DNA of 64,000 nt from Daphnia carinata (taxonomy: Eukaryota > Arthropoda > Branchiopoda > Diplostraca > Daphniidae). The translations under genes were made by a program, and so were the position numbers. This document shows, one piece after another, positions 22,903 through 56,421 of the stretch (position 1 is the stretch's first letter; each line of letters opens with the position of its first letter). The DNA is taken from assembly GCF_022539665.2 (NCBI RefSeq), contig NC_081336.1:3798221-3862220 (forward strand), given 5' to 3'. The notes below the pieces were generated by a model that did not search any database, had not been told where the DNA came from, and worked only from the letters and a program-made list of their open reading frames with translations.

Positions 22903-23780
22903 ATTCCACAATCGAAAATGAAATGTGAAGAAATCGGATTAAGAGTCAAACGACTTGTGATACATAAAAATCAGAAGCAACGTCCCTTTGAAAAAAGGGG
23001 AATTATGCAAAACCGGAGGAAGCGAGGCAAAACTTCGTCTTGTTCACGTATCAAATCCATTATCGTTTCATGATCTAATACAATATCTAAAGTAGAGGTA
23101 ACAAGCGCGAGGGATAAACAGCAACGCGCAACCAACAAAAATGTCTCAGATTCTCATTTTCGCTCCCCGTTTTCCAACGTTGGTTGCTGTTTCCATCGCT
23201 CGGCTTTTTGACGGTTGTTCAATAAACTCCGCACGAAAACAACAGACAAGTAATAGAGAATGTTTTGAAAAAATTCATTGAACAAGAACGAAGAGAAATT
23301 TCTTTTTTTAGGATTCGAGAAAATTAGGATTTAAAGAGCGATACATTTTTGCATTTAAACAAGCCTCGATTGAATTTTTTTTTTTTTTTTGCTTTAAATC
23401 AGTTTGTCCCCCCTGTTGGTTCGCTGCCACTAACTTGTCACTCTTCCTATCTGCTGTGTGGGGTGAAATTGACGGGATTCGATAACGATCATCAGAAAGT
23501 CTGTCATGGTTGACCCAGTTTCTTTTAATCACGACGAGCATACTCATGTGTCGTTCGTTCCACGCGCGGTTATGAAGCTTAAAACTTATTTCTGAAATAA
23601 CAGGCACTTTAATTTTTTTTTGGTTGAAATTTTCAAATATTTTAGAGCTCCGGTCTTCAAAACATTTTTTTTTTTATTGGTGGGAATGAAAAGAAAAAAA
23701 CAAACAAAAACATTGCGACTATTGTTCCATTATCCCTAATTTGATTTAACCCGCTGTTGAATAATCGATTTTGTTTTATC

Positions 23781-23805
23781 AAACGAATCTACCATAGATT
23801 CGTTT
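23781..23805. other. 11-bp perfect stem-loop
   Basis: AAACGAATCTA (23781-23791) and TAGATTCGTTT (23795-23805) are exact inverses around a CCA loop. It sits about 0.75 kb beyond the PKC stop codon on the PKC strand. Confidence 0.65.
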
Positions 23806-24559
23806 CCGCAAGTACGAGCAAAGTTTTACGAATGTAGGAGGAATAATGTATTTTAAAAAAATGAAAAAGAAAGAATCCACTGATTTATCATCTGAGAGTA
23901 CGAAGTTGGTTCTGTGTTATTGCGGTACGAGAAAAATTGATCTAGCTCCAATCAATAATGGCCTGCGAACTTTCACCATAATTGGGCGCGGCCTTCACTT
24001 TCTTTATAGTGACAACACGCTTTGCTGCAACGTCAAACCTTTCAGTCCCGAAATCGTATGAAAATACACAAATAAAAGAAGGGGGGGGGAGGGGATCCGC
24101 AGTCAGCGACTTGACAAAAGCTGAATAAACAAACCATTCCCACGAGCAATCAACCACTCCCGTTAAAATATTCAGGCCCGGCCTGCCGAATCCACCGGAA
24201 GAGAAGACTGGAAAATACCAGAAAATAGCGGCTTATTTAAATGCAAAATTGATCACTTAAAATTAACTTTTTTTTTTAATGGTCTGTTTTTCTTTAAATT
24301 TCTTTTTTTTTTTTTTTTTGTTTCAACTCGAGGAAAAAATATTCTGTCACTTACGGAAGTATACAACTGCGGAAGGATATTATCGGGAAGTTTGGTTGTA
24401 GAGATATAACGTCAATAAAGACTCGATTGTATAAAGCCGCGTTTCAAAAAAATGGTTTCAATCGCAAGTAAAAGTCAATGTCTTACTTTTATGAATGTTT
24501 CCTTTTTTTTTTTTTTTTTTTTTCTTTTGTTCTTTTTCGGGAGGAACCGTTAGATGATT

Positions 24560-41972
<17,413 letters not shown>

Positions 41973-42068
41973 CTTTGACTGACACAGTCCGACTCGACTC
42001 GACACCAGCGACTGTCCGCAGATAGTCGCCGCTCCCTCGTACACAATCTCTCCATTTTCCCCTCCCAC

Positions 42069-45000
42069 TTTTTCACTTGCCTTTTGGCGCTTTTGGAGCG
42101 GGAGACCAAAGACACAACCAAAAGTACGTAGTTAAATCGTTTACCGCTAGATGGCGGTAATTCGCATGGCGAAATCTTGTGCCTCATGGTGGAAACGAAT
42201 GGAGCGAATTAAAAAAACGCGAATCCCTCCTTCTTTTTGTGATATGACGAGCATTTTTTTTTCTTTTCACGATGGAATCAAGCTCAACGATCGTGATATC
42301 CTCTGCACCTGCACAGATCGTACACGGGATAACTGTGGAGGAGAAGAAAAAGTTAATTATACGTGATGGCGCATGGAAGCAGCTTATCGACAAACACATT
42401 GGATGGCGCCTAAAATGTGAGTAATTATTTCCCCTTAGAGTCACGTGGCTCGTTATCAACTTTGACTTTCCTCGTTTAGTTACTCTCCCCATTCACTTCT
42501 TAATGTTATCCTCCTTGTTGAGTGATTTCTACATTTTTGGAGGGCAGTACAGTCCAGTGTCGTATGGAAACTGGATCAGTTGCAGGTATGTGGCCTTCCA
42601 ACAATTAACAAGTCTTGCAACCACTATCCATGTGTCTATCCAAAAACAGCAAAAACAAAAACGAGGCCACGTAATTTAAATTCTTCTTTCAGAAAATTGC
42701 TTATGAGAAGTTTCAGTCAGATTGGCATTAGGTATGTACATTCAGTTACAAAAAAAATGTGTCAGTTTTCCCTTTGTTCTTCTTTCCCTTATCTGGCACA
42801 TTTTTTCCACATCTGAATGCACGTCGTTACACAATAATAAGCCAGGACACTTCGTTACCTGACTCGATCAGTTGTTATGTCAATGTCATAACGTTGACGT
42901 TCATGCAGAAACAAATAAGAACAACGTCTCCCTATCATTTCCACAAAGTATTACGACATACCATGGGCAATCACATCGATCTTTTCGTTTTTGTTTAGCT
43001 CGACTTGTATTTCTTTCTCTCCCTAAAAAACTACAACCAAACTGAGGTTACATGCATTCTCAGGCCCACTGCGTTATCGTTAAAACTCCCACCCGATTAT
43101 TTCATCATTTGGCATTTCAAAATTTTGCTCGGACATACTCGAATTTTGCGTACCGTAACAGTAGCCAAATTGAGCTAACACAGACATGAGTGGGAAAGAC
43201 GTAGCACTTTGCGGGACTCGCGGGGGATATGGACGCGCTTCACAGCCCCGTGCTGAAGAAGCCGAAAAAGAAAAGAGATCAACCCTCGTCCATTGCTTAT
43301 GTTATTCTCTCTGTGAATACATTGCCCCCCGTTAAGTTGTACATATACCAGTACCTATTCAGACGTTTGGCCCGTCTCGTATTCTAACAATATCCGTTGC
43401 TATGCCGTTGGCGTAGACGTCATATAGGGTCTGTCGGGCGGAAGGTCCGACAACAAACAGCGTCCATCACGTCGACGTTAAAGTATATCCATTGCACACT
43501 CCCAAAGGGAGACACCGACGAATGATAATCATTGTTTTCAACTGCCTGCGGTTCTTCTGCATTTCTATAGGAAACAGAAAAACGAGTCGGACAACCGAAA
43601 TGCGCCAATAAAAACGGTTGATGGAAACCATAAAGAATGGTGATGAAGAAACCATCAACTTGTGTCCCTTTTTTTTTTCTTGCCTAGTTTTCCGCATAAG
43701 TAGAAGAGCGCCATTCTTTTTTTACTGAAGATCTCTCGAAGCAATCGCCGTTTGCATAGAACTATTTTATTATTATTTTTAAAAAATTCGGATTACCTTT
43801 AAAAAAAAAAATGCTTGTATTTGACGAATAATACGCGGAACGTCACCGCTTTGAATATGTGCAACATCTACAAAAAAAGACATGAGATCGGGAGAGGCAC
43901 CCTTTTACACTTGCCAGTGGCTTGGCATCGATTGAAAGTCACGAGATTCGAGTCATAGAAGCGCAGCTGATCCTCCGCTTTTTCACGGATCGTGGGGGCT
44001 TTCAACTCTGAACCTTTGGGTAAACAGTCCGTCTGTAAATAGAGGAGGATTGCCAGCGAGCAGAAGTAATATTACCATACGGATATCAAGGAAATGGGCC
44101 AACATTTCCAAGACGTTCGTTCTTCTGCTGGCATCGTTTAACTTCCTCAACATTTACTCGTACATACCATTAGATACAACGGCTGTTTGAGGTTGGACAA
44201 TGTCGCTGTCGACACGATAATTTACCAGCGGAAAAAAAAAATTATCGTTGATTTCAGTCGGGGGGTATAAAAGACATATTGAAACTTGTACATACCTTTG
44301 GAGATTAGCCAAACAGTGGCACGTATACGAGTCGTATATATCGACCCGGGCCATGTATATACCCTTTTCTTCTTCCTTTTCTCTCTCTTGCCTCTTTTCC
44401 TTATACGACGTTAGCAGCAGCAGCAGAAAATGTAAAAGACTCGCCTCCCCGCGCTGGAACCCAGTCAAGTTTTTATCGATCACTAGTATAAGGCATATAA
44501 GGGAGTAGGAGGGAAAAAAAAAACGAAAATAGCTTGGGAAAAATCGAGGAAGAACAAGGAACGAATTCAGAGCTAAAAAAGCTCCACACGAATTACCCCG
44601 TGATTCATGAAAGGCTTCGCAGCCTATACCCCGTAAACCAGACATTATAAAGGCTGCCCCAGTTGGCGACTACGGCATTTGGAAAACGACAAAAATTAAA
44701 CTAGAAATATGCAAAACATGTTTTGTCGTATTGTTTTTGTCGTTTGCTTGTACGTCACGTCCATGAAATTAAAGAAATTCAAGGTTTTTTTTTTATTTGA
44801 ACGACAGGGGCGCATAAGGTAATTAGATTATTGCTGAAAGAAAAAAAATTTATTGGGGTGAAATCAATTTGGCCTGTTCAGTATAAAGCGCAAAAAAGAA
44901 CTGGAACAGTAGCGAGTGAGATCCTCGTCAATTTATTTTCCGTGTTTTTTTGTATTTATCGACCGACCTGTTGATAATCTCGAGATGTCGGGTGATTGAT

Positions 45001-46850
45001 CTTGAGGGGGGGGGGAACAAAAGAATAAAGAAAAAGACAGAAGATTATGCGTCTACGTGGCTCCACTGTTATTGACGAACATCAATTAAGTTTAGCAACT
45101 CCTTCGTATATTGTTTTATAGTGATCCCTTTAGTGTCGTTGTGTTGCACGTCTGCCATCGATTTTTTTTTTTACATTGAGACTTCGGCTTCTACTGGCTG
45201 AGCATTAACATCACAACAAATAAGGTGTAATAAAACATTAGTAAGATTCGGTTTCCCTCTATATTTTTTGTTGATCATTGTCTGGCTCGTTATGCCCAGC
45301 ATGGAACAAAGACTTAAAGTCGGTGTTGAACTAGTGCTGATTTAATATGTTAAACGAAAGCAGTGAAGCAGGTGCGATAGAATCTAATGAGTTTTTAACG
45401 CACTTGTGTTTTCCTGCGACGTTAGCATATTTGCATATTATATGTCAAAACAAGGTAATAGAGCGAAACTATGGGAAAAAGGACCAACATTTCACGGCCT
45501 GAATGGTTTTTTTCTTTCTATTTTTCATATTTAACCTGATTAGCTATTTTCTTTTGTGAGCGTGCTGGGCCTTGTAAAAACTCACGGTGCACCAACGAAA
45601 TTAAAGCACTCTAATTGAGTAAACATGACCAAAAACTTTCATTTTTTTTTCTCCCACCCAAAATAGAAAGTATATTCACTTGTAATTTTCCTGAAAGGCA
45701 ATTGTGGGTTTTACTCGAAATTCATCAATGTTCCGACACCAATTGATTTCCATTTTCGAAATCTGAATGTAGACTTCGAACACTGCGGTCTAAAATGCCT
45801 ACGCTACACGTAATTAAGGAAGAACATTATAAAGTCGTTGACCAAAGTTTGCGCTATCAGAGCGAGACAATGTCCGGTTGATACTTTCGGCGCCGTTAAC
45901 CCTGTCACTTTGAATCATTGAACAATAAATCAAGTTTCATTTTCTTCTTTCGTGAAATGTCACTTCATTTGAGTGTCCCTTTAATTTAATTTATTTTTAT
46001 AGTGCCATTCACCAAATGCTGAGCAGCAGGCGAAGAAACGCTAAAAGAAAAAAAATTAATCATCCAAATTTCCAACTCAAACCAACACCACGTGTCGGCA
46101 AGTGTGTATTTCATGGAGATAAATCTTGCGACAAATTTCGTGCCTCACAAACTAAAAAAAAAAAAACGAGAGAAAAAAAAGGTAAACAAAATTCAAATTA
46201 AGAGCTTTTGTTTTGTGTTTGATTCAATTAGTATTTTTCTTTTTTTTTTTCTTCTGAAATTAATAATTAAAAAATAGGCTCGTGTTTGCAGAGAACTCCT
46301 GTACGTAGGATATGTGAAACCCGAGCGCTCAAATTCATTTACTTTTTAATCTTATAACGAGTGACATTCTTTTCCTCAAAAAAGTCATTCCAGGTCTGAA
46401 AACCTCAGCGCCACGCCCCGCGGAAAAGGAAAAAGACGGCCATCGCTTGTTTGTTAACGAAAACCAGCAAACCCTAAATTCATATTCACATAAAAAGTTT
46501 TTGAAATTACGGCGGCCGGTTATCTTTTCCTGCCACGAAGACAAAAAAAAAAAAAACAAAAAAAAAAAAAAAAGACCAACGCACATTGTCACCTAAGATT
46601 TCCCCTCCAGTCCAACGTAAAAAATAGAAAAAAAAGAAGAGGAAATTGAAGCACTCTTTTTGATGATTTCTTCGCCCACTTCTCCCGCTCCGATCGAACA
46701 AGAAAAAAAAAGTTCGTTGCAGCGTTCGTTTTGAAAATCCGAACGCGATCGACGATGGTGTCATTTGCAGAAAAAAAACTCTTTCATCCGTTGGATGCGC
46801 GATAAATGGTCCGAAACCGTTGATGGTAGGTCTATTAGATGGTGTTTTCT
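42069..46850. other. PKC upstream / eRF1 downstream intergenic region
   Basis: Holds the PKC 5' UTR and promoter at its left end and the eRF1 3' UTR at its right end. A CCGCTAGATGGCGG motif lies at 42144-42157, about 170 bp upstream of the PKC start. Many poly-A/T runs. Several open frames (for example 44154-44645 minus, 163 codons) have low-complexity, transposed-intron-like composition and no motif. I see no supported gene here. Confidence 0.45.
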
Positions 46851-48841
<1,991 letters not shown>

Positions 48842-49541
48842 GACACCGGTATAGGGGGGCTATGAGCAAACAGCAAATAGATGAAATCTGTGGAACCAAA
48901 AATAATTGGAAATTATCAGACCGGCTTTCTTACTGTACTATATGACGATGGCTAAGGTGAAAGAATAAAAGGAATTTTTGTGTGACAGACGTGAGCATAT
49001 GGAACAACATGGCGACGACAGCTTTCTCTCTCAACATCAAAATTTCCTTTTGTCCTTCCATAAGAAAAAGAAATAGATAATTACCTCACTATCAATAATG
49101 AGTAAGAATCTCTGTCGTGGACGAAAAAACGGATTTATAAAAATTGCACGAGTTGCTCACGTAAAACAAGTCCCACACTTCGCACCGCTATACAACCCGA
49201 TACAACCATGTGCCATGCAACGTATCGAAGAATTACGTGAGTCGATTCTCAGATTCAACAGGAACTAATATTTATTTATTCAATTTTGCTCATTTGACCA
49301 TTTGTTAAAATGAAAAATTATACAATGCCCTGAGGTTTCTAAAATTACTACATTTTTGTATTTACAAATTTGTATAGAATTTTTCTTTTTAGAAGGAAAT
49401 GTAACCATTTTCTGGCACCATGGCTTCCAGACGACGCGAAAATTCAGTAGTAAACGACGAAAGCCAGGGCTTGTGGAAGACACGTGCTCTATCTGCTAAG
49501 AACAAATTTGCTATTTTTATTGAAAAGCAAAGCGAATAATA
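48842..49541. promoter_or_regulatory. Bidirectional promoter interval, eRF1 / NHP2
   Basis: Seven hundred bases separate the start codons of two divergent ribosome- and translation-related genes. It must contain both promoters and 5' UTRs. No TATA box or coding exon was evident. Confidence 0.55.
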
Positions 49542-50153
49542 ATGGGCAAGAAATCAAAGCAAGTAACTCAAGAAGAAGAAACTGATGTGATGGAAACATC
49601 ACAAGTAGAGGGAAAATCAGACAAAAGCAGCTATGAAGAGCTATTAAATCACGTCAGCATTATTGCTAAACCTATGGCCAGCAGAAAGCTAACTAAACGA
49701 ATTTACAAATTACTCAAAAAAGGTTGGCAATGTTTACTATAAATTGTTAGTTCATGGATAATTTTATTATTTCCCTGGTTTAGCTGCTCCACACAAAGGT
49801 TATGTGAGAAACGGGCTGAAGGATGTGCAAAGGAGGATTCGTCTTGGTGAAAAAGGGTAACTATACAACAAAAAATCCTTCACATAAGCATTATATTAAT
49901 GTAGTGTCACATTGAATTTAGGTTAGTTGTGTTTGCTGGTGATGTTACTCCTGTAGATATCATGTGTCATATGCCTGCAGTGTGTGAAGAAAAAAATATC
50001 CCTTACATATACACTCCATCAAGACTTGAACTTGGGCATTCTCTAGGCTTGAAACGCACATCTTTGATGGTGCTTGTTAAAGAACATCCTGACTACCAAA
50101 GTTCCTATGATGAACTCACAGCAGAAATCAAAGCCTTGCCACCACAATATTAA
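49542..50153 (+). CDS. NHP2: H/ACA snoRNP subunit NHP2 (L7Ae family)
   Basis: Three exons (49542-49722, 49784-49856, 49922-50153) encode 161 residues. A charged N-terminal extension of about 35 residues precedes the L7Ae/NHP2 fold: YEELLNHVSIIAKPMASRKL, RKLTKRIYKLLKKA, GYVRNGLKDVQRRIRLGEKG, LVVFAGDVTPVDIMCHMPAV, and IPYIYTPSRLELGHSLGLKR. The set is diagnostic of NHP2 rather than SNU13 or ribosomal L7Ae. With dyskerin, NOP10 and GAR1 it forms H/ACA particles that pseudouridylate rRNA and snRNA in the nucleolus and Cajal bodies. It is divergent from eRF1 and convergent with exportin-7. Confidence 0.96.
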
Positions 50154-50520
50154 AACATTTCATTTTCATACAAATTTGTCCTTCAGTTATCTTTTGACAA
50201 GAAAATCAATACATTTTTTCAGAATTTGGATGCATTTTTTTTCTTTAGAACTCGCGATTTTCCATACATCAGTGTCAACTCATCACCACATTCTTGGTTA
50301 CATAGCAAAAGTAAAGCAAAAAAAATGACTTGGGGTGGATGTGATACAAAATTCACCTTGTTGCAAGCAAAAAAAAAGAGCATCTTAAAGTGAAAAAAAA
50401 AAAAATGCCTTGCAACACTGACACATGCGAAACATTCCATGATGATAAATGGTATAAACTCACTAATCGAGGACGAAATTATAATAAACAATCACCGTCC
50501 CCGATGAAACGAGCAGTGCG
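50154..50520. other. 3' spacer between convergent NHP2 and XPO7
   Basis: Only 367 bp separate the two stop codons, so both 3' UTRs and polyadenylation signals must lie here. No other feature seen. Confidence 0.5.
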
Positions 50521-53500
50521 CTAAGTCATCATGTCGTTGTTGGAAATCAATGGGTTATTAACTGGCCCTTTCAGCGATTCGTTGACATCACGCCGGAAAA
50601 GCGACAAATTTTGCGTAAATCTAGATTTTTTTTTTAAAGCAAACAGATGCTGATAATTAGTCATAAGGTACCAGAAAACAAAGCGCACCTGTCACGGTTT
50701 TTAGCAGTGACGTTCCTTTCAATGCCATCCATCAAGTTGTCGAACCACTGGGCCATAAGGCTTTGCTTGTCGACCGGTTGACTGCGTATGATGGACTGGC
50801 GCAGTTGACCAAAGTAGTCTTCATTCAGCAAGATGAGGCCAAGCAAAGGACGGGACATGGAATACTGATTTCGGCATTCTTCAAACATTACAATGTTCAA
50901 AATGCAGCTTAGCATTTGTTGCAGCAATTCTGGTCGAATCTCCATCAAACGAATGAGCTGTGCACCCTGTTGTTGTTCTACAACCTTCCGGGCCTTTTTA
51001 CCTTTCGCCGTCAATTGCCGGAAGACATACGTTACGATATGGTCTAGCGTATTGCAGCAGCCCGTGCAGATCATGGTATCTATCGTTTCATTTTTATTGT
51101 TAGTGAGATGGTTTAATGAATGTTAAAAATATGTGTATCGGTACCTAATGCAGTGAGGCCTTCTTGAACTGTTGACAGAATGTATAGGAAAACATGCGGC
51201 TCTAATGAGCTGAGAAATACCATGTGATCTTGAGCAAGACACTCTAGCAGTACATAGTACGTCTGACTCAACTTTGGATACGCCTATAGAACGCAAAAAT
51301 AAAAAATTTTGGTAGTGCCAATTCCAGATTATCAGTGATTTCACTTACTAAGAGATCACTTTGTGGTATAGACATGAGCATTTTGACAAACGTTCCCAGA
51401 GCATCATCCAAGGCCGTGTCGCCGTAGAGCCGGAAGACTCCAAAATTAACATATCCGCCACACAAAGCTGCCTATATTTAAGATCACGGTTGTGTTACTC
51501 CAAAACACGATGAAATGAGTAATCTCACCTTAAGCAGAGAGAAGCAAACGGAGATGCCTTTAAATTTGGCCGCGTAAATTTGTTCTTTGGGTACTTCAAC
51601 ACTCAAAATCCGATCACCTGTACTCAACATTGCATCACTTCGGTTACGTCTTCAGTCATCAAGATACGTAAGATAATAATTGATTTACCATAGGAGCAGA
51701 GAACTTTCGAGGCCTCGCGGAATAACAGGACACCATTGGGAGAAGTAGAATCAAATTGCAATCGTTGACTTCGATTTTGTACCAATTCCGCAAACAGCTT
51801 AAGCAATGGACTCGTTACCTGATGTCCAATTGAAATCAGAGCCAGACATGACAGAACAGAATTTGGTAAACTAGTACCTGTGGCTGATGATACCATAACT
51901 GCAAGGCTCTGAGATACACAGCTGCGTAGTCAGGGTATAACCAATCAAACAGCATCATATATGATTGCTTGGTGTTGAAGGCAAAGGCCAAGCCTCGTAG
52001 GTCTCTAGCTAACCCAATAACACATTTCTGCGCCTCCTCAACTTGACTGAACATAGGAGAGTCTGCTTGCGTCAACAAAGCTCCTAGGGAATCGAATGCA
52101 CCTATAGCAAAGAATTACGTCATTAACAATAATTAGGTGAGGTTATACAGAAAAGAAATTACTGGCTAGTGGTAGCATGAACTGCTCGAAGCGATCTTCA
52201 TCTTCGCCTAAATCCACTAGTAATAAACGACCCATGGATGTGTAGAATGTTGTTCGACACTTCATTTCACTTACGTCAACATTTGGACCCAGGAATGGAA
52301 AGTGTTCACTCTATCAATGCAGAAAAAAAAAGTATATAGAGCAACAGAGTTACAAACACTTGTGAAAGTAATACTACCGTATGGTTTTGTAGAATGAATT
52401 GGATCTCTTCAAGTTTGACCAGCTTCCGTACACTGCTATAACCAACGCATAGCTCATTGAGAAGCAGCAGCGTCTTGGCAACAATAGGTTCGCGATGACT
52501 CCAGTATTTCAGGTTCGTAATAATCTTACGAACGAAAACGCTTAGAACCATAGATTCGTCACGGAGGCCTAACACATCTGACAATCCCCGATACACTTTT
52601 GAGGTCATCTGCACCTAATAATTTTTGATTTTTAATCTAAAAATTTTAATGATTTCTTTTTTATTTCGAAATTAAATTACTTGATCGCCAACATAGATTT
52701 TGCGGAATTGCTCAAAAAAGGAAAGCATGGCTAATTCCAGTTTTTCACACCCACCGGTAACTTGTAGTCTGCTATCGGTCAAGTTCATTAATTGTAAAAC
52801 TCTAAAGAAGAAAATTTAACAATATAAAAAAGAAACAGGTCTAAAACCAAGTTAGCAAACCGGCAAACTAATTCCCCATCCATCGAATCATGTTCATCGC
52901 TCGAAGTAAAGGAAACTCGACCGCCAATAGCGGCACCAATTATGTACACTAGCCACGTTAACCGGCCTGCATAATATTTACATTAATCACTCTACTAAAC
53001 AGTTTGTTTTTTAAGCACTACATACCTTCTTGTATAGCCAAATCCACAGCGGTTGCGATTGGTGACCTGACAAGCTCTTGGAATGACTGTGCGGATTGTT
53101 CAAAAAGGCTAATTAGCAAAGAACATGTCTTGGCGTAGTCCATCCGCATAATGACGCTGATTTGTTCAAGTTGCTGTTGCACTAGGCCCATATCATCCAA
53201 CGGATCTTCGAGGCCTTCTCTCATAACCATAGCAACTGCCTCAAGTCGCGACTGAACATATGCCGAGGTCACCTCAGGCGTGTACGTTTCAAGGTAATGA
53301 GGTTCAGTTGCTGTTGAAAAGAGTACTTCGTATTGGTGTTGCAAACCAAATTGTAACAGTTAATGGAAAACCACCTTTTACGTAGGGTACTGAAGCCACC
53401 ATTCGTTGCCAAAGGGACAGTAAATAATGCACTGAATTGGGTGCAAACTGCCACATCTATTATAAAAAAAAAATGTCAATTGTCAAGCCAATAGAACACT

Positions 53501-55336
53501 TTACTGAAGTACGTGAACCTGTAAACTCTCCACGGTGAATTTAGCTATAAGCTGGATAACATCCCTATAATGATCAACCATGACTAACTCTCCAAGTTGA
53601 TAATTTGTCTTAAGACGTGCTAGGAGGCGGCAGAATTCGTGGTAATTGTTGGGTTCGCTCAAACTCTAAGCAGATTACCTCACTCAATTACCTATGACAA
53701 AAATAAAATCTAAAGAATAGTTTGCCTGTGCATTTTGTTGTAAAATTCGTTTGACGCCCGTCACTACATGGTTCAAAAATTTTGCGCGTTCGGCATTATC
53801 AAATAAAGATCGGCGAACGGCAGCCATTTGTACGAGGCACGATAACGCCTGAGCGAAGAAAAGCAAAATTTAGTATAAGCGGTTTTGCAAACACGTAATG
53901 ATGCTATACCATTGGTGAGAGAGACGACGGCAACGCATCGTACAAATCAAAAAAGAGCTGAAGAGTCGCTGGATCCAGCAGGGCAGGCCTCCACTGTGTA
54001 GGCATTTGAACGGTAGTTAAATCGTCCGACGACTCGTCGGTAGATGTGCCAATAAAATCATAGGTGAGACAATTATGGGCCAAGCGCAATAACTGGTTCA
54101 AGAAATTATGCTGTACAACAAGAGACGATCATCAGGTATGTATGATATCAGGAATTTAAAAAAAAAATTTTTGAACAAAATACTAAACTAAATTTAAACA
54201 AAACAAAAAAAAACAAACCTGTCCTTGATCCTCAAAATTCATATTGCGGAAATTTTCCAACGTGTTCCGTAGTAGAGTACAACTGAGTTGGAAAATTTCA
54301 TATAGATGGACATCACGGAAACTTGAGGCGATTTTCCGATGTTTTGTCAATGTCAATGTAGCGTCCGACTCACTCAGCTGATTCATTTCTGATACCAACT
54401 GCCACAGTAGTTGAACACCAATTCCTGCATGTTCCACAACAGAGCTCTAGAAAAAAGATAATAATTCTAGACTTGTAGAAGTATTTAAAATATTATTTAC
54501 CTGCAAGAACTGGGAAACATCACCAATGACATTCCGAAATACATAATCATTTTCCTTATCTGGAGAGAATTCAAACCAGCCAAGTTTCGTGATGCGAGCA
54601 TAAAGAGTAATGAGTGCTTGAGTGACAAAGGGAGCTAGCTTTGGCCTGGCCATTAAGTAGCTCAAAATATAATTCCTGATATCCAGCCGTTGCTGTAATG
54701 TTAAGACAGGTGATGGTCTGGAACAGAGTCTTGTAAGTGTTGTTGCAGCAAGCAACTGACTGTATGAAGAGTCTCCTCGTTCAAGCAGTAACTGACACTT
54801 ATTGAGGCTGGTAGGTGAATTCTAATGTCAATAAACCAAACAATTTATGTAATTGGAGAATAAAAATAATCATATAATTGCCATTTAGTATATTTTTTTC
54901 TTACAAACCTGAAACCCAACCAGAGCTTTCTCAGCATCTGCCCTTTCAGAAGCATTAGTTGATTCATACAGATTTTTGCAAAGAATTTCAAGCTGGCGAA
55001 CTTCCTAAAGTCCAGATAAAATGCGTAAATTTTCTGATAAAGTTAATAATTGTATAGCAAAACGGATTTAGGTTAAGTGCGTGGAGTGATTTGGTTTGAT
55101 CACTTCTTATAATCACTTGTATAAAGTTAAAACAAAAAGAAATCAACAATAGACCATGCAGTGGGAGTTTTGTTCTGAAATGAAAATGAATTGGTTTGGC
55201 TAGAAAATTTGAAATCAGAGCCAATTGTTTGATAAAGAACTTGAATCTTTCAACCAAATTACTCAACACAATGAACTTGTTAATTAAAACTGATTCATTC
55301 AAAACTGTTTGTTTATACCAGTGCCTCTTCGGCCAT
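50521..55336 (-). CDS. XPO7: Exportin-7 (RanBP16)
   Basis: A six-codon first exon (MAEEAL, 55336-55319) is followed by 55004-54909, 54821-54501, 54446-54219, 54110-53910, 53848-53726, 53665-53519, 53456-53375, 53310-53026, 52966-52861, 52801-52681, 52614-52378, 52310-52163, 52101 to about 51880, several exons between 51830 and 50675, and the last exon 50620-50521. Family landmarks from memory of vertebrate XPO7 are [78 protein letters not shown] and the C-terminus [18 protein letters not shown] to NDMMT. Exportin-7 is a large HEAT-repeat karyopherin-beta that moves cargo through nuclear pores with RanGTP. The expected length is near 1,090 residues, and the visible parts fit. The intron after 53726 begins GC. 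Confidence 0.95.
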
Positions 55337-56421
55337 GATGCTTCGAAAAATTTTCACTTTTCGTTCTCTGTTAGTGCGGTGGTCAATTTTCACCGCTAGA
55401 TGGGCTTAGCTTTTCCCGAACGTTTACCTCTAATAGACCACAGTAAAGGATGCTAAGTTGCAATTTCTAGAAATTCTGCCGGGAAAAAACGGGAGGAATT
55501 TTAGCTTGGAAAAGATGAGTCGAAAATAAGAATTAGAATTAAACAAATTATTCAGTCTTGATTTGGTACAAAAATTTCAAAGAAACTGAAAGTTAATTCT
55601 ATCTTTTTTTTTACATATTGCTTTTTCCTGGTCGACATTCGCTCTGATTGATTAGCGAAATAATGAAAATATCATACTGACTAAACCAGAGAAAAGTAGT
55701 TCGGACACACGATGACAGAGACCTCTGGCTGCGAACGGTGTGAAATAGGACCCAGAAGAAGCACGAGTTATGGGCTTCCGGGGTGCGGTAGTGAAGGATA
55801 ACGGCCTGCCCAAGGCATGTTAGCAGTATGTAGTTACATACCTCTCGCACAGAGATGGTGGTAATCAAAACCAAACTTGATTTCGTGTTTCATATCATTA
55901 TCTATAGACGAAATACCATATCAGCTGTTCATACAACCGTAATGCTATTTCAAAGGTAGCGTCTTCAACAGTTGCGGGGTAGAAATCCGGGTAGGTAGGT
56001 AAAAAACGGCATAATCGGGGTTGTAATCGGGGCAATCGATATCGATGCAAGTTCATCTATTTTAGTGGAGAAGCCAAATACATTTCTACTAATTATGTAC
56101 CTACACAAATCGATTGGTTACAATGGGATTCGCATCCAAGATTGAAACTCGATTTGGCTCAAGTCGAAAAATTCCCAACCCGAAATGACTACCCCGATGG
56201 ACAAATAACATCCTGAGTGACTCGGGCCGATCCCAAGCTATTATACTTTTGCCGATTGATGGTTCAATTAACGGAGGCAGGTACTGTTGAGAGGTTCTTG
56301 GAAAGTGTGACCAGCTGGTATAACTACCTTAAATTGCTTGGGCATAGGACCACAGGCCTGACCAAGTTTCTTGTCTATTTTTGGGATTCACGAATAGTGG
56401 TCTTTTGCTTTTCCTAGTTAA
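55337..56421. other. XPO7 upstream region grading into retroelement-derived sequence
   Basis: Holds the XPO7 promoter, including a CCGCTAGATGGGC motif at 55393-55405, about 57 bp upstream of the start codon. Further right the sequence may be the decayed interior of the LTR element that ends at 57374, but I could not read gag or pol motifs in it. Confidence 0.35.

Larger units (their letters stand above)
18852..24559. other. AT-rich region downstream of the PKC gene; possible long 3' UTR
   Basis: Transcribed PKC sequence may extend into this 5.7 kb from the right. A minus-strand AATAAA followed by a T-run lies near 19580-19598 and another candidate signal near 23670, so the 3' end cannot be fixed by eye. 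There is no coding exon that I can support. The region contains three strong hairpins or palindromes and a diverged direct repeat (listed separately), plus many poly-A/T tracts. Confidence 0.4.

Noticed and set aside
44154-44645. 163-codon minus-strand frame upstream of PKC
   Set aside because: Low-complexity, basic and hydrophobic runs from poly-A/T DNA, with no recognisable domain and no neighbouring exons.
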